In this document: positions 33,540 to 43,151 of the stretch, one piece after another
Position numbering within the stretch: position 1 is the stretch's first letter
How the letters are laid out: each line of letters starts with the position of its first letter
Notes under the pieces: generated by a model
Told to the model about the DNA's origin: nothing
What the model saw: only the letters and a program-made list of their open reading frames with translations
Databases searched by the model: none
Assembly: GCA_036346375.1 (NCBI GenBank)
Contig: CM070515.1
Location: 12,360,423-12,424,422 of the forward strand
Source of the DNA: Guadua angustifolia
Lineage: Eukaryota; Streptophyta; Magnoliopsida; Poales; Poaceae
Direction of reading: 5' to 3'
Length of the DNA stretch: 64,000 nucleotides
Translations under genes and position numbers: made by a program

Positions 33540-34522
33540 AGCCACTTGACCATCAAGCCACACCCAGACCCGGCGCCGTGGTGCACCTCCTCCTTAACCG
33601 CTTGTAAGGCGTTGGAGGGATAGGTGGACGAGCCACCATGAATGTATGCCGCAACCGCGGTCCTTTGTTGGAAGGCTAGCGGCGGGGTCTTCATCTGAGT
33701 GCGTCGTCGCGAGGCGGCACTCCTGAGCCGCCGCTCGACCATCTTGCTCATGACGGCAATCATCGAGCCATGAAATTGGTACGATGGATTAGGCGAAGGG
33801 CTCGCCCTCCTTTTCCTCATGGCGGTTATTCCCCGACCATGGCGGTCACCACGCAAGCCTCGGCGATCATCCCGCTTCGCGGCAGTGCGTGCCCGTGGTA
33901 AGGCGTCTTCAAGCTTCGCTTCGTGTCGAGACCCACGGTCTCGGTCGCCTCGCGCTTCGCGATCTCTGCTTGCATGGCGGGGCCTCGAGGTCGGTCTCAT
34001 CCCCCCGTGTCTTCGCAGCGCGCGGATGTCGACCCCGAAGCCTCTGCGCCACGCGCTTATCGCCCGAGAGAAGTTCGGAGGTGGAAGCGATGTCGTGGGT
34101 CGCCATCTTTCCGCATCTTGCGGTTCGAGCGCCTCTTGGCGATGGCGACCGTTGCTGGTCGAAATCAGGGGAATCGTGTTGCGGCGGTGGCGAGAATCGC
34201 CCGAATAAAGTCGCTAGCGACTCCCTCTTTCCTACTGGAGGGCATGGAGATCGTCCTCCACGCCCATTTTGCGAATGAGCCTGAAGTTGGCGACAAAGTC
34301 GCTCAACTCCTCCACAGTGCCGATCTCGCGGAGATTCTGCTGACGGCCGGCACGGCGGACCTGTCAAGACCATTGGGAAGTAATTGGCCATGGCCTTTCC
34401 GGACCATAGCGGCATGCACCTGCAGTGGTGCGGACTGCGAGAAATCCTCTGGGTTGGTGGTGCCTTCAACCTTCTTGATGGGGCCGGCGAAACCTTCAGC
34501 CACACTTCGACCACCGGCTGGC
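33540..34522 (-). pseudogene. gypsy gag remnant
   Basis: The minus strand gives FAGPIKKVEGTTNPEDFSQ, then AMANYFPMVLTGP and, after a shift, EELSDFVANFR and MATHDI. These are landmarks of the retrotransposon gag domain in rice gypsy elements. Gag forms the virus-like particle in live elements; here the reading is broken by indels. Overlapping long frames on both strands of this GC-rich DNA are composition artefacts. Confidence 0.72.
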
Positions 34523-35496
34523 GCATATCTCAAGAATATCTCATGATCATACTGTGAAGCAAAGATGACCTAATTATTCTCAGAGGTCTACACAATTAAT
34601 TAATGTACGTATATCTCAAGAATATCTCATCATACTGTGAAGCACAGGGTGACCTAATTATTCTCAGAGGTCTACAATTAATTAATGTATATCTCAAGAA
34701 TCTCTCATCATATTGTCCATTCAGAATATATTCTTGTCAATTTCAATTTTCAACAGGCATATGCATGCATCTACAGCTAGCAAGTATATATATTGCGATC
34801 GGGGCTTGCATCAGCGCCATAGGGGATCTGTAGAATTGCAAAGACGCGGCGCGGCGATCAGAAGCGCTGGCATCAACGCCATAGGGGAAAAATAATATCA
34901 TCTTGATTTTTTTTTCCTCATAAAGCGGTACGGTGGTAGTGGACGACGGCCTCGCTCCATTATTGGGAAATGGGAGTGCGTGTTGACCCTTAAGGGAGAT
35001 TTTGTGCTGGAATATCTGCTCAATATGGATGGCTAGCTAATTAGATGCGCTTAAATAATTTATTTGTTGGTGTTATTGTAGCTAGAATTGGATCGAATCA
35101 GGGCTTACCCACTTTTGACTTAGCTGTATATATTATAATTAACTAGGACACATGGTGCCTAGAGACCATGATCTAAAATTAATGGTTAATTTTTCCTATA
35201 CGTCGCGTACGAAAATTTTTGAATTTTTTTATATCAATTTTAACCAGTTTACTAACTAGTTCAAATAGTTTGAACTAAAATTCAAACTAGAGTTGCCTTT
35301 TTTATAATAGTTTGATTGTAAGTATGTGATGATTATATATATAAATAAGCAAATCATGTGATCTAAATTAGTTCAAAATTTTTGAATTCGAGTATATTTT
35401 TTCAAGCGTATGCATTTTATTTGAATTGTTATAGATAGTTATATACCCTAAAACTAAAAATTTTAACACATATACTTGAATTTGGCTTGAATTCAC
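34523..35496. repeat. Duplicated segment C, copy 1, inside gypsy DNA
   Basis: The stretch GCATATCTCAAGAATATCTC ... GGCTTGAATTCAC is nearly identical to 38794-39777. Gypsy gag sequence lies to its left and gypsy leader sequence to its right, so it interrupts the element. Two patches (about 34796-34834 and 34850-34890) are replaced by unrelated GC-rich sequence relative to the other copy; elsewhere only a few substitutions are seen. Confidence 0.92.
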
Positions 35497-37242
35497 CTAT
35501 CTGCCGCCCTCCTGACCACAGCCCGAAACCGTCTTTGGGAGGCGGACCGCAACTCCCAAAAGAGTCCGAGGCGGACCTCCTCCTCGCTCTGAAGGTGAGA
35601 GTCATGGGAGGTTCTCACCCCGGTAGCCATCCGTCTAGTCACGGCCTTGGCGGCTATGGTGATCCGCAAATCACTACCGCCTTTGGCGCGGATCTCGAAT
35701 GGGACCTCGAGTCCCCACGGCTCCTCGCGGAGGCGGGACCTTCTTCTTGCACACCCTTTCCTTTACTCGGCCCGCGGCAGGGCGCTTCGATGAGGCGGTT
35801 GGAAGCATGAGTCGCTGATGGGCACCCTTGGTTGAAGGTACCGGCGGTCGATCCGTCCGGGCATCCCTCTGGTGATGGCCCCGTCCATGAGGCCAGCAAT
35901 ATCCCGCGACCACGGCGTGGCGGGTGTCTCTGCAAGTTCCGGGTGGTCGAGGAGAGACGGACGCATCACGAGTTCTGGGCGGGATGGCGGCCTCCATAGC
36001 GGCCGAAGCGAAGAGGAAGCTTCGGCCACCGCCGGTGGGGCACCACCGCCCTCTGCCGAAGTCGGCGTGAAGCGATCCTCGTCCGGCGAAGGCGGGATGT
36101 ATTGCAGGTGCTACTAGCCTCGCCACATCTTGTCCGCTGCAGTGTAAACCCGCCATCACCGGTCGGGGTCCTTTAGGACGAGAAGACCAAAATCCAGGAA
36201 GATGGCGGATAGCCAACTACTAGCCCCTACAGCGGCGCCCCTATCGGCGTATTTCACGACAAGATTCCGCTAACGGTGTCTACTCACACAGACGGAAAAA
36301 TATGGTTGATGAGGAGCATCTTCGTGGTCGAAACCCTAATATCTCTCGACGATAGATTACGAAAGTTAGCAAAATTTGGTGGACCTGACGGTTTACAGTT
36401 CGAGCCCGAGTTTGGGTAATAGCCTCCGTCTGCTTGTTCTTTGTTGAAAATGTGGGGGTGTTTACAACGGTTTATGCGCTCTATGTGTTCTTCTTCTTTC
36501 CTATGTGTTTCATTCATGTCGGCCTCCTCCCTCATGCACCAAGGCTCTTATATAGGCGGGCCACCGGGCGAGGAGAGAAGAAGGCGCCATATATCTACAA
36601 CATTAATTACACCCATCATTCCGGCTTCCACGTCGACCCACGACTCATTTATTACATGCGCCTCCGTGGCCTTGTTCTTGAACCTCATTTAATGTCGGTG
36701 AGAGGCCTCGCTTGATCCTTGGGACAAGACACCCTACTGACGGGTTGGTAAGAGGCGTCAGAGAGATGAGCCGTCGTCGTGTCGAAAGCTGGATCCTTTA
36801 CAATTAATGACCATGACACGGGGTGCCAGGGGAGGGAGTCTTTAGGCGAAGCCTCCTTCTCATTCCTTTAGTTGCTTAGTGGCACGACAAGGGGCCGAAT
36901 GCCGCTCACTCGTCGAGACCGCCCGCGAAGCCACCCTTGCGTGGCAGTGTGATCGCCGAACTACTCGCCAGAGACCCCGTGGACTCCTCGCCCGTGAGTA
37001 AGGCGTCTTTCGCTGGCTGCCCTTGAGCGCCAGTGAGCGCTCGCTCAGCGGCGGCGTGTCGCGGTGCCCTTTCGCTAAGGGGCCACGTGGACTCCTCGCC
37101 CGTGACGAGGGTGTGTCCTTGTTTGCCTTGTTACGTAGTAAGGCGTGTCGCAGGCGCCCGCTAAAGGGCCACATAGGCTCCAAAGCTGGGCGAGCCACTT
37201 CTTGGGCCTATTATTTCTCTGGCGGAGAGGGTACCCGGTGCA
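35497..37242 (-). mobile_element. gypsy leader and 5' LTR
   Basis: The minus strand from 37242 reads TGCACCGGGTACCC, a TG-type LTR start. A TATATAAG promoter box lies near 36549-36556 (minus). A primer-binding-site-like GGGGCGCCGCTGTAGGGGC sits at about 36223-36241 (minus), placing the LTR at roughly 36245-37242. Leader and gag N-terminal DNA fill 35497-36222. The exact inner LTR edge is uncertain because the terminal CA is not clear. Confidence 0.65.
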
Positions 37243-37248
37243 AAGTAC

Positions 37249-38060
37249 AAATATGTGATATAATTAACCGATCTATCGGTTAATATAATATTTGAGTTGA
37301 TTTCTGAAATGTTTGTGCAATATATAATATAATCAACTTGTGATGTGTGTAATCTGCTTGTTTCAGAGGGCATAACTAGTATTTCCTAAGGCTAGCTAAT
37401 AAACAAAAAAATATTTAGCAGTGAAAAATAATATCACAGATGGTTCCATATAAGAAACTATCCGTGATATATCACATGTATACCACAGACAGTTCTAGTA
37501 AAGAACCGCCTGCGATACAAGTTTCACACACACACCACTATCATCACTAACACATATTTACAAACTGTTCACAAAACCATCACCATGTGTGATGACTTTT
37601 TCTATAGTGTCAGCATATTGTTCTAGGGGTACTACTACTAGATAGCTTTGTGACATGGCACTGCCCATGGGCACCTATTTATAGTTGGACACACCATCTG
37701 CAAATGAAGGACATGGAATCCGACCTTATTCAGTCGCGCTGATCACAGTACTACCGTCGTCCTCTCTTATTTTTCTCCTTCTTTGCCTCTGAAACATACA
37801 TACAGAATATGTTCTTTGTAAAGATTAGGAGGCTAACTTTTTGGCGTTTGTGGATGCGAAGTTTGGAATATTTCCTGCTTATTGTAGCAGCAGCGGGCGA
37901 GCTAGACACGTACGTTGACATTGGCCAGAGAATCTACCTAGCTATCTTCTGATCGATCATATATAGATGCATGCATGGAAGTTTAACGGTGTTATACTGG
38001 CTTCGATACCATACAGTATGAGTTATACCGGCGAGATTGACAACTAATATTATTATTGAA
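37249..38060. repeat. Duplicated segment A, copy 2
   Basis: Matches 30872-31682. It begins inside CACTA 3' subterminal sequence, contains the CACTA terminus (TCTATAGTG ending 37609), and continues without a break into the flank holding MIR169 copy 2. It starts 6 bp after the gypsy LTR edge. Confidence 0.9.
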
Positions 38061-38367
38061 TTATATGTTATATTTGGTAGTATTACTAAATATTATAAGT
38101 GAAATTTGATGTACATATAATTAAACATATGTGTATTTATAAATATTTATATTATGACCGGTATTGAAGTGCATCGTTTCAAAAATCAAACCCGTATTTG
38201 GTTTGGACGCGGGCGCTGCTAGGTGACGTACGGTGACGTCCTCTCACCATTGGCAGTCCGTTTGCACGATCCGGGTACAGTATTTTCAGCTAGACACTTG
38301 CATTATATTCCACGCATATATCGATCTCTGCGGTTCCGTAGCTTTTCGGCTAGATTGACAGTGTCGC

Positions 38368-38375
38368 TATATAAC
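38368..38375 (+). promoter_or_regulatory. Possible plus-strand TATA box left of MIR169 copy 2
   Basis: GCTATATAACACC lies about 70 bp left of the hairpin on the plus strand. It would allow transcription of the opposite strand, whose 5' arm is miR169q-like. Weak on its own. Confidence 0.25.
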
Positions 38376-38440
38376 ACCTTTGATGTTGAGCTGATGAAAA
38401 CTCAGCAACATTAAATTGCAGAATTAGAGATGCAATTTAG

Positions 38441-38604
38441 CCTAGCATGAGCGATAAGAGCCACTCAGGCTAGCCAAGGAGACTGCCCATGAGACCACAT
38501 CAAGGCTCATAGGTGCACTGCTAATTGAGCCTTCGGTGAGGAAGAACACACACAGGCAAGTCATCCTTGGCTATCAGAGATAAGGCCCTTGTCGCCATGT
38601 GAGG
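38441..38604 (-). ncRNA. MIR169: MIR169 hairpin, copy 2 (canonical)
   Basis: A long inverted repeat (CCTAGCATGAGCGATAAGAG ... GGCCCTTGTCGCCATGTGAGG) gives a stem-loop of about 164 nt. On the minus strand the 5' arm holds TAGCCAAGGATGACTTGCCT followed by G (38573 down to 38553), identical to rice miR169h-m as I recall it. The opposite arm gives the star sequence. miR169 guides cleavage of NF-YA (HAP2) mRNAs in drought, salt and nutrient responses. On the plus strand the 5' arm is TAGCCAAGGAGACTGCCCAT followed by G (38471-38491), matching miR169q, so either strand could produce a family member. This copy lies in the segment whose duplicate lost its hairpin. Confidence 0.88.
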
Positions 38605-38724
38605 CTTGCTCTCTTCTCTACTACTCTTCCTGATGAGTCATGGCACAGCACTCTCTCTCTCTCTTATGGATCACTAGCGAGCTGTCCTCTCTTGTGTCTG
38701 CTCTTAAGCTTCCTTAAGCAGGCC

Positions 38725-38736
38725 TATTTATATATA
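38725..38736 (-). promoter_or_regulatory. TATA box for MIR169 copy 2
   Basis: The minus strand reads TATATATAAATA, about 120 bp upstream of the hairpin base, in the same arrangement as at copies 1 and 3. Confidence 0.62.
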
Positions 38737-38793
38737 GCACCTTGTGAAGCAAAGGATGACCTAATTATTCTCAGAGGTCTACAATTACCAAAT

Positions 38794-39777
38794 GCATATC
38801 TCAAGAATATCTCATGATCATACTGTGAAGCAAAGATGACCTAATTATTCTCAGAGGTCTACACAATTAATTAATGTACGTATATCTCAAGAATATCTCA
38901 TCATACTGTGAAGCACAGGGTGACCTAATTATTCTCAGAGGTCTACAATTAATTAATGTATATCTCAAGAATCTCTCATCATATTGTCCATTCAGAATAT
39001 ATTCTTGTCAATTTCAATTTTCAACAGGCATATGCATGCATCTACAGCTAGCAAGTATATATATTGCTAGCGACGCATGCATTATTCGGCCAGATATAGC
39101 ATCTGTAGAATTGCAAAGACACGCATGACTGATCGAAGGGCTAGCCCATGCATGCATTAACTAAGAGGAAAAATAATATCATCTTGATTTTTTTTTCCTC
39201 ATAAAGCGGTACGGTGGTAGTGGACGACGGCCTCGCTCCATTATTGGGAAATGGGAGTGCGTGTTGACCCTTAAGGGAGATTTTGTGCTGGAATATCTGC
39301 TCAATATGGATGGCTAGCTAATTAGATGCGCTTAAATAATTTATTTGTTGGTGTTATTGTAGCTAGAATTGGATCGAATCAGGGCTTACCCACTTTTGAC
39401 TTAGCTGTATATATTATAATTAACTAGGACACATGGTGCCTAGAGACCATGATCTAAAATTAATGGTTAATTTTTCCTATACGTCGCGTACGAAAATTTT
39501 TGAATTTTTTTATATCAATTTTAACCGGTTTACTAACTAGTTCAAATAGTTTGAACTAAAATTCAAACTAGAGTTGCCTTTTTTATAATAGTTTGATTGT
39601 AAGTATGTGATGATTATATATATAAATAAGCAAATCATGTGATCTAAATTAGTTCAAAATTTTTGAATTCGAGTATATTTTTTCAAGCGTATGCATTTTA
39701 TTTGAATTGTTATAGATAGTTATATACCCTAAAACTAAAAATTTTAACACATATACTTGAATTTGGCTTGAATTCAC
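38794..39777. repeat. Duplicated segment C, copy 2
   Basis: Nearly identical to 34523-35496. It lies directly upstream (on the minus strand) of MIR169 copy 2 and contains three short local repeats of the phrase GTGAAGCA...GATGACCTAATTATTC (38744, 38826, 38909). Probably the original location, since it joins smoothly to the MIR169 flank. Confidence 0.9.
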
Positions 39778-40114
39778 GCATTTGAAATCATGGTACCCTA
39801 GCTAACTCCATGGTGTCCCATTTCAGCGTCATATATACATGCATTTGGTGCGGTGCTATTGGTCGGTTAGGTGAAAAATAATACTCCATTTAAGTATCTG
39901 ATATTGATCTGTACTTCATATTAAAATTTCTTGCGTGTCCTTTGTCTTCCCTACTAATTAAGAAGACCTAATTTAAAAAAATGTTGCTGACAGATGAACT
40001 ATCACTTGGTCACTCTTCTTAGCCCTCTGGGCTGGGTCACGACCTATTTGCATAGAGTCAATCATTGTTCACAAGGGACTTGACTAAGCAAGAAATAAGC
40101 ATTGGTGTCGTAGG

Positions 40115-41340
40115 CAGGGTTTACTTTGACCAAAAATCACGCGTATCAAGTTGGTTTGGCTTTTCAAATTGGTCGATAAACCAGTCCAACTCAAATTTAA
40201 ATTCAAAAATTTGAAAAAATTTATCCTAAATTTCCCTAAAATTAGTATTAATAGCTTAATTTGTAACATCTGAAATGAAAATTTTATAAAAAAAAAAACA
40301 AATTTGTAAGATGTATTTGAGCCAAAACCGAAAATAGAAAATTGAAAGGCAAAAAAAAGGAGAAACAATAACAGGCCTTGTACTGTTCCTACTGGAGGCC
40401 CATTAGCCTGGTCGGGCCCATGACTGAAACAAGCATGTTTTAATGTTGATTTGGCCACAATAATTGAGCTCATCCACTCTCCCATCCAGTTGTAGCGACT
40501 ATGGCCAGATCTGACTGCTGCCAATGCAAAAATCACCACTGAAAGTCGAAAACTGAGTGATTGGTTGATAATCACTACACCCATAGCGAAAATCAAAGGC
40601 ATCGCGCCTGAGTCAATTTTCATTATTGAGAGTGTAAGGAGAATCTCTCGATAGCTATACAATCGAAGCTTCATGCTATGATGAAAAAGCATATTAAGAG
40701 TGAGTTGGTCAAGTGGAAAGATACTCACTTTGGAATAAACTACATGTTTTTGGTATTGAAATTAAATATCATATGCCATGGTATTGAAATGAATGTTATT
40801 AAAATATGGACTTGTTGCATAGATTTATGAATGGTATTGAAATGAAATGTTATTTGTTGAGATATTATTGCTAAATGCCTACTTCACAACTTGAGATTAT
40901 CTAAAATATAGCAAAGGTCATACCGAAATTTTCTCATATTTTTTAATATATTTCCACAATTGTTCTATTATTGCAAAATGTGTACTTTACAACTTGACAA
41001 CCAGCATATTTTTCACAAAAAAAACATTCCCAACATCTTTCCTAATTTTTTGGGCCTTTGACAAGGTTTTACAAATTTTACATCATTTTCTGCAATTTTT
41101 TCCAATTTTCCTAGTTTTTCCGCAATATTCCTTCAGATTTTAGGTAGAAATTGGTAAAAAATCACCACATATCATTCGATAATTGGGCCAAACTGGTTGA
41201 TTTTTGGTTTGAAATTCAAATCAGTTTGAAATTGAAACTCGTCCGATTTCTACCGATCCTTGCTCTATTTTCAACGGTTTTCGGTTCTAAGCTGCTAGCG
41301 ATTTTCAAGCCCGAATCGGTATTGCAAAATGCAAACCCTG
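40115..41340. mobile_element. hAT-like non-autonomous element, 1,226 bp
   Basis: Flanking 8 bp repeats GTCGTAGG (40107-40114) and GTCATAGG (41341-41348) differ at one base. Terminal inverted repeat: CAGGGTTTACTTTGACC on the left and, reversed, CAGGGTTTGCATTTTGC on the right. The interior has no recognisable transposase; the open frame at 40084-40728 crosses the element edge and is spurious. Related to the smaller element at 9412. Confidence 0.78.
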
Positions 41341-41348
41341 GTCATAGG

Positions 41349-42649
41349 AACTAGGAACCAAGCAAGAAATCATAAATATTAGATTCTAGTTAAAATTGCT
41401 ACAGCTAGCTTATCAGAGTTGACGATATATACACCACTAGCTAGAATTAATTAGACTAACACTGACGATATATACATCACTAGAATCAGACTAACACTAC
41501 TATATATGTCCCAAAAGAAAAAACATCGAGTATGGCAAGCTTTTAAAATTGCAAAATGAATTAAACAACAATGCATATATAGTGTTGATCATGCTGAAAT
41601 AAGTCTACACTACACTTGCATTGCGTGTAAATATTGAGTTCAAACAAAGCTGGTAACCACAACATATTCCACTAATTAATTTAAGATCAACATTACACAA
41701 GTACATGTAGCTGCTGAAAACGCAGGCTGGCAAAGCAACATTCGCGCATATATGCATGGTATATATCACTAGAACTTTGCAAATGTTGCTACACAGACAT
41801 GTAAACAGTAAACGTATGTACAGCAGTAGCATGCATGTACGTACGTACTCGTCGTGTGCATGTTTTTTTTTTTTTTTGAGAAAGGTAAGTCATGTACATG
41901 TATAATGATATACACTAATATTTACAAATACTCGTTCGGCGAGCCTAGTTTTGCTACTACTAAGACGTTTTTTAAAAGGATTACTAATACGTATTCAGAT
42001 CTGCAAAAGAGTCGACGTGGCAAAACAAGGTACGCAGAGTATCTTGGGAATATATATATATAAAGAATCTCTAACTAGCTTTATTATTTTGGGAAATACA
42101 GAGTATCTTGGTGTGCAGTAGTAGTGCTTTAATTTGCGGCGCATGCATGTTGGCCAGCATGCAGCTTTATTTGGCATGGAAAGGAATTCTTATCTTATCT
42201 ATACACGTAGTCCCCTATCTACCTTGTCCCCCCTTTCTAATTTTTCCCTTTGAATTATAGATTTAGATACACAGATCGAAGTGCATGGATCATATTCATC
42301 TCCCTCCGTAATAAGGAGGGAAAAGTAACATATATATATGCCGAGACAATCAATGTCCAATTGCTATCTGAATTTTATCAACTTTGAGACAGTAGCCCGG
42401 CTATGCATGCCATTAACCAAGTGTGTATTAACAACTGGGGCCAAGACTCATGCATAGCCTGATGATATGGCAACTGGGGCCAAGACTCATGCATATATAG
42501 CCTGATGATATGGCAACTGGCGGCATGCTACATGCATGCATCAGCACACGGGTAAATCAAGAGATGCAGGCTAGCTAACCAGCTGCAAGCTAGCTGACGT
42601 TTTTTCTCATTCAGAAAATGCATCCACAGACAAATCAAGAGATGCAAGC
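41349..42649. other. Intergenic stretch left of MIR169 copy 3
   Basis: AT-rich, with a 15 bp T run at about 41864-41878, a partial repeat of GACGATATATACA(C/T)CACTAG at about 41423 and 41464, and the 39-43 bp tandem repeat at 42432-42513. No gene recognised. Confidence 0.45.
42432..42513. repeat. About 40 bp tandem repeat, two copies
   Basis: CAACTGGGGCCAAGACTCAT followed by GCATAGCCTGATGATATGG occurs at 42432 and again at 42471 with a 4 bp insertion (ATAT). A third partial CAACTGG follows. Confidence 0.85.
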
Positions 42650-42796
42650 CTAGCATGAGTGATAAGAGTCACTCAGGCTAGCCAAGGAGACTGCCCATGA
42701 ACCACACAAAGGCTCATAGGTGCATTGCTAAGCCTTCAGGGAGGACACTGGCAAGTCATCCTTGGCTACCAGAGCTACCCTTATCACCATGTAAGG
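42650..42796 (-). ncRNA. MIR169: MIR169 hairpin, copy 3
   Basis: Arms CCTAGCATGAGTGATAAGAG ... CTTATCACCATGTAAGG give a stem-loop of about 147 nt. The minus-strand 5' arm carries TAGCCAAGGATGACTTGCCA followed by G (42768 down to 42748). This is miR169 with one change near its 3' end compared with copy 2, which should not disturb NF-YA targeting. The plus-strand 5' arm is again TAGCCAAGGAGACTGCCCAT (42679-42698). Flanking sequence (GATGCAAGCCTAGCATGAG) matches copy 2, so the loci arose by duplication. Confidence 0.87.
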
Positions 42797-42802
42797 CTTG
42801 CT

Positions 42803-42844
42803 CTCTTCTTCTTCTTCTTCTTCTTCTTCTTCTTCTTCTTCTTC
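42803..42844. repeat. (CTT)n microsatellite, about 14 units
   Basis: An uninterrupted CTT run lies between the MIR169 copy 3 hairpin and its TATA box, so the minus-strand primary transcript would carry a GAA repeat near its 5' end. Confidence 0.95.
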
Positions 42845-42923
42845 TCGTATTGATTGTTGCGCATGGCTAGGTTAGCTCATTGTTGCCTGCTGGTATGATC
42901 GCCAATGCCTGCAGTTCCAGAGC

Positions 42924-42931
42924 TATTTATA
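42924..42931 (-). promoter_or_regulatory. TATA box for MIR169 copy 3
   Basis: The minus strand reads TATAAATA, about 130 bp upstream of the hairpin base and 155 bp from the mature sequence. Confidence 0.6.
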
Positions 42932-43151
42932 GGCAGCTCGCAAAGGAGGGAGGTGGGCTCATCTCATCTTTTGCATCCAACTAGAATCTTTCATCACAAT
43001 CTTTATTCAGCGAACATATTCTAGATAATGTCAACCTTGCTGGCCTCAATTCTCATGGATCCCTCGTGGCACATGCAACTAGATAACTCCAGCAACAGAT
43101 GCATGCACGGTGAGCATACACACATATTACAGAGCAAAGCAAACTTCTGCA

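Larger units (their letters stand above)
31683..34522 (-). mobile_element. Decayed Ty3/gypsy retrotransposon, gag-pol part
   Basis: On the minus strand, from right to left, gag is followed by reverse transcriptase and RNase H fragments, the order expected for Ty3/gypsy. The element stops inside RNase H at its junction with segment A, so integrase and the 3' LTR are missing. On the right it is interrupted by segment C and then continues as leader and 5' LTR (35497-37242). GC-rich composition contrasts sharply with the AT-rich neighbours. Confidence 0.8.

Noticed and set aside
33819..34546. Several overlapping long frames on both strands (up to 207 codons)
   Set aside because: They overlap the minus-strand gypsy gag remnant in GC-rich DNA; only the gag landmarks are protein-like.
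36277..36278. Inner LTR edge of the gypsy element at TGTCTACTCAC
   Set aside because: The primer-binding-site-like sequence lies about 36 bp further in, so the LTR probably ends nearer 36245; edge left approximate.
40084..40728. 214-codon minus-strand frame
   Set aside because: It crosses the left boundary of the hAT element with its target duplication, is rich in Phe/Leu/Ile from AT-rich DNA and has no domain.
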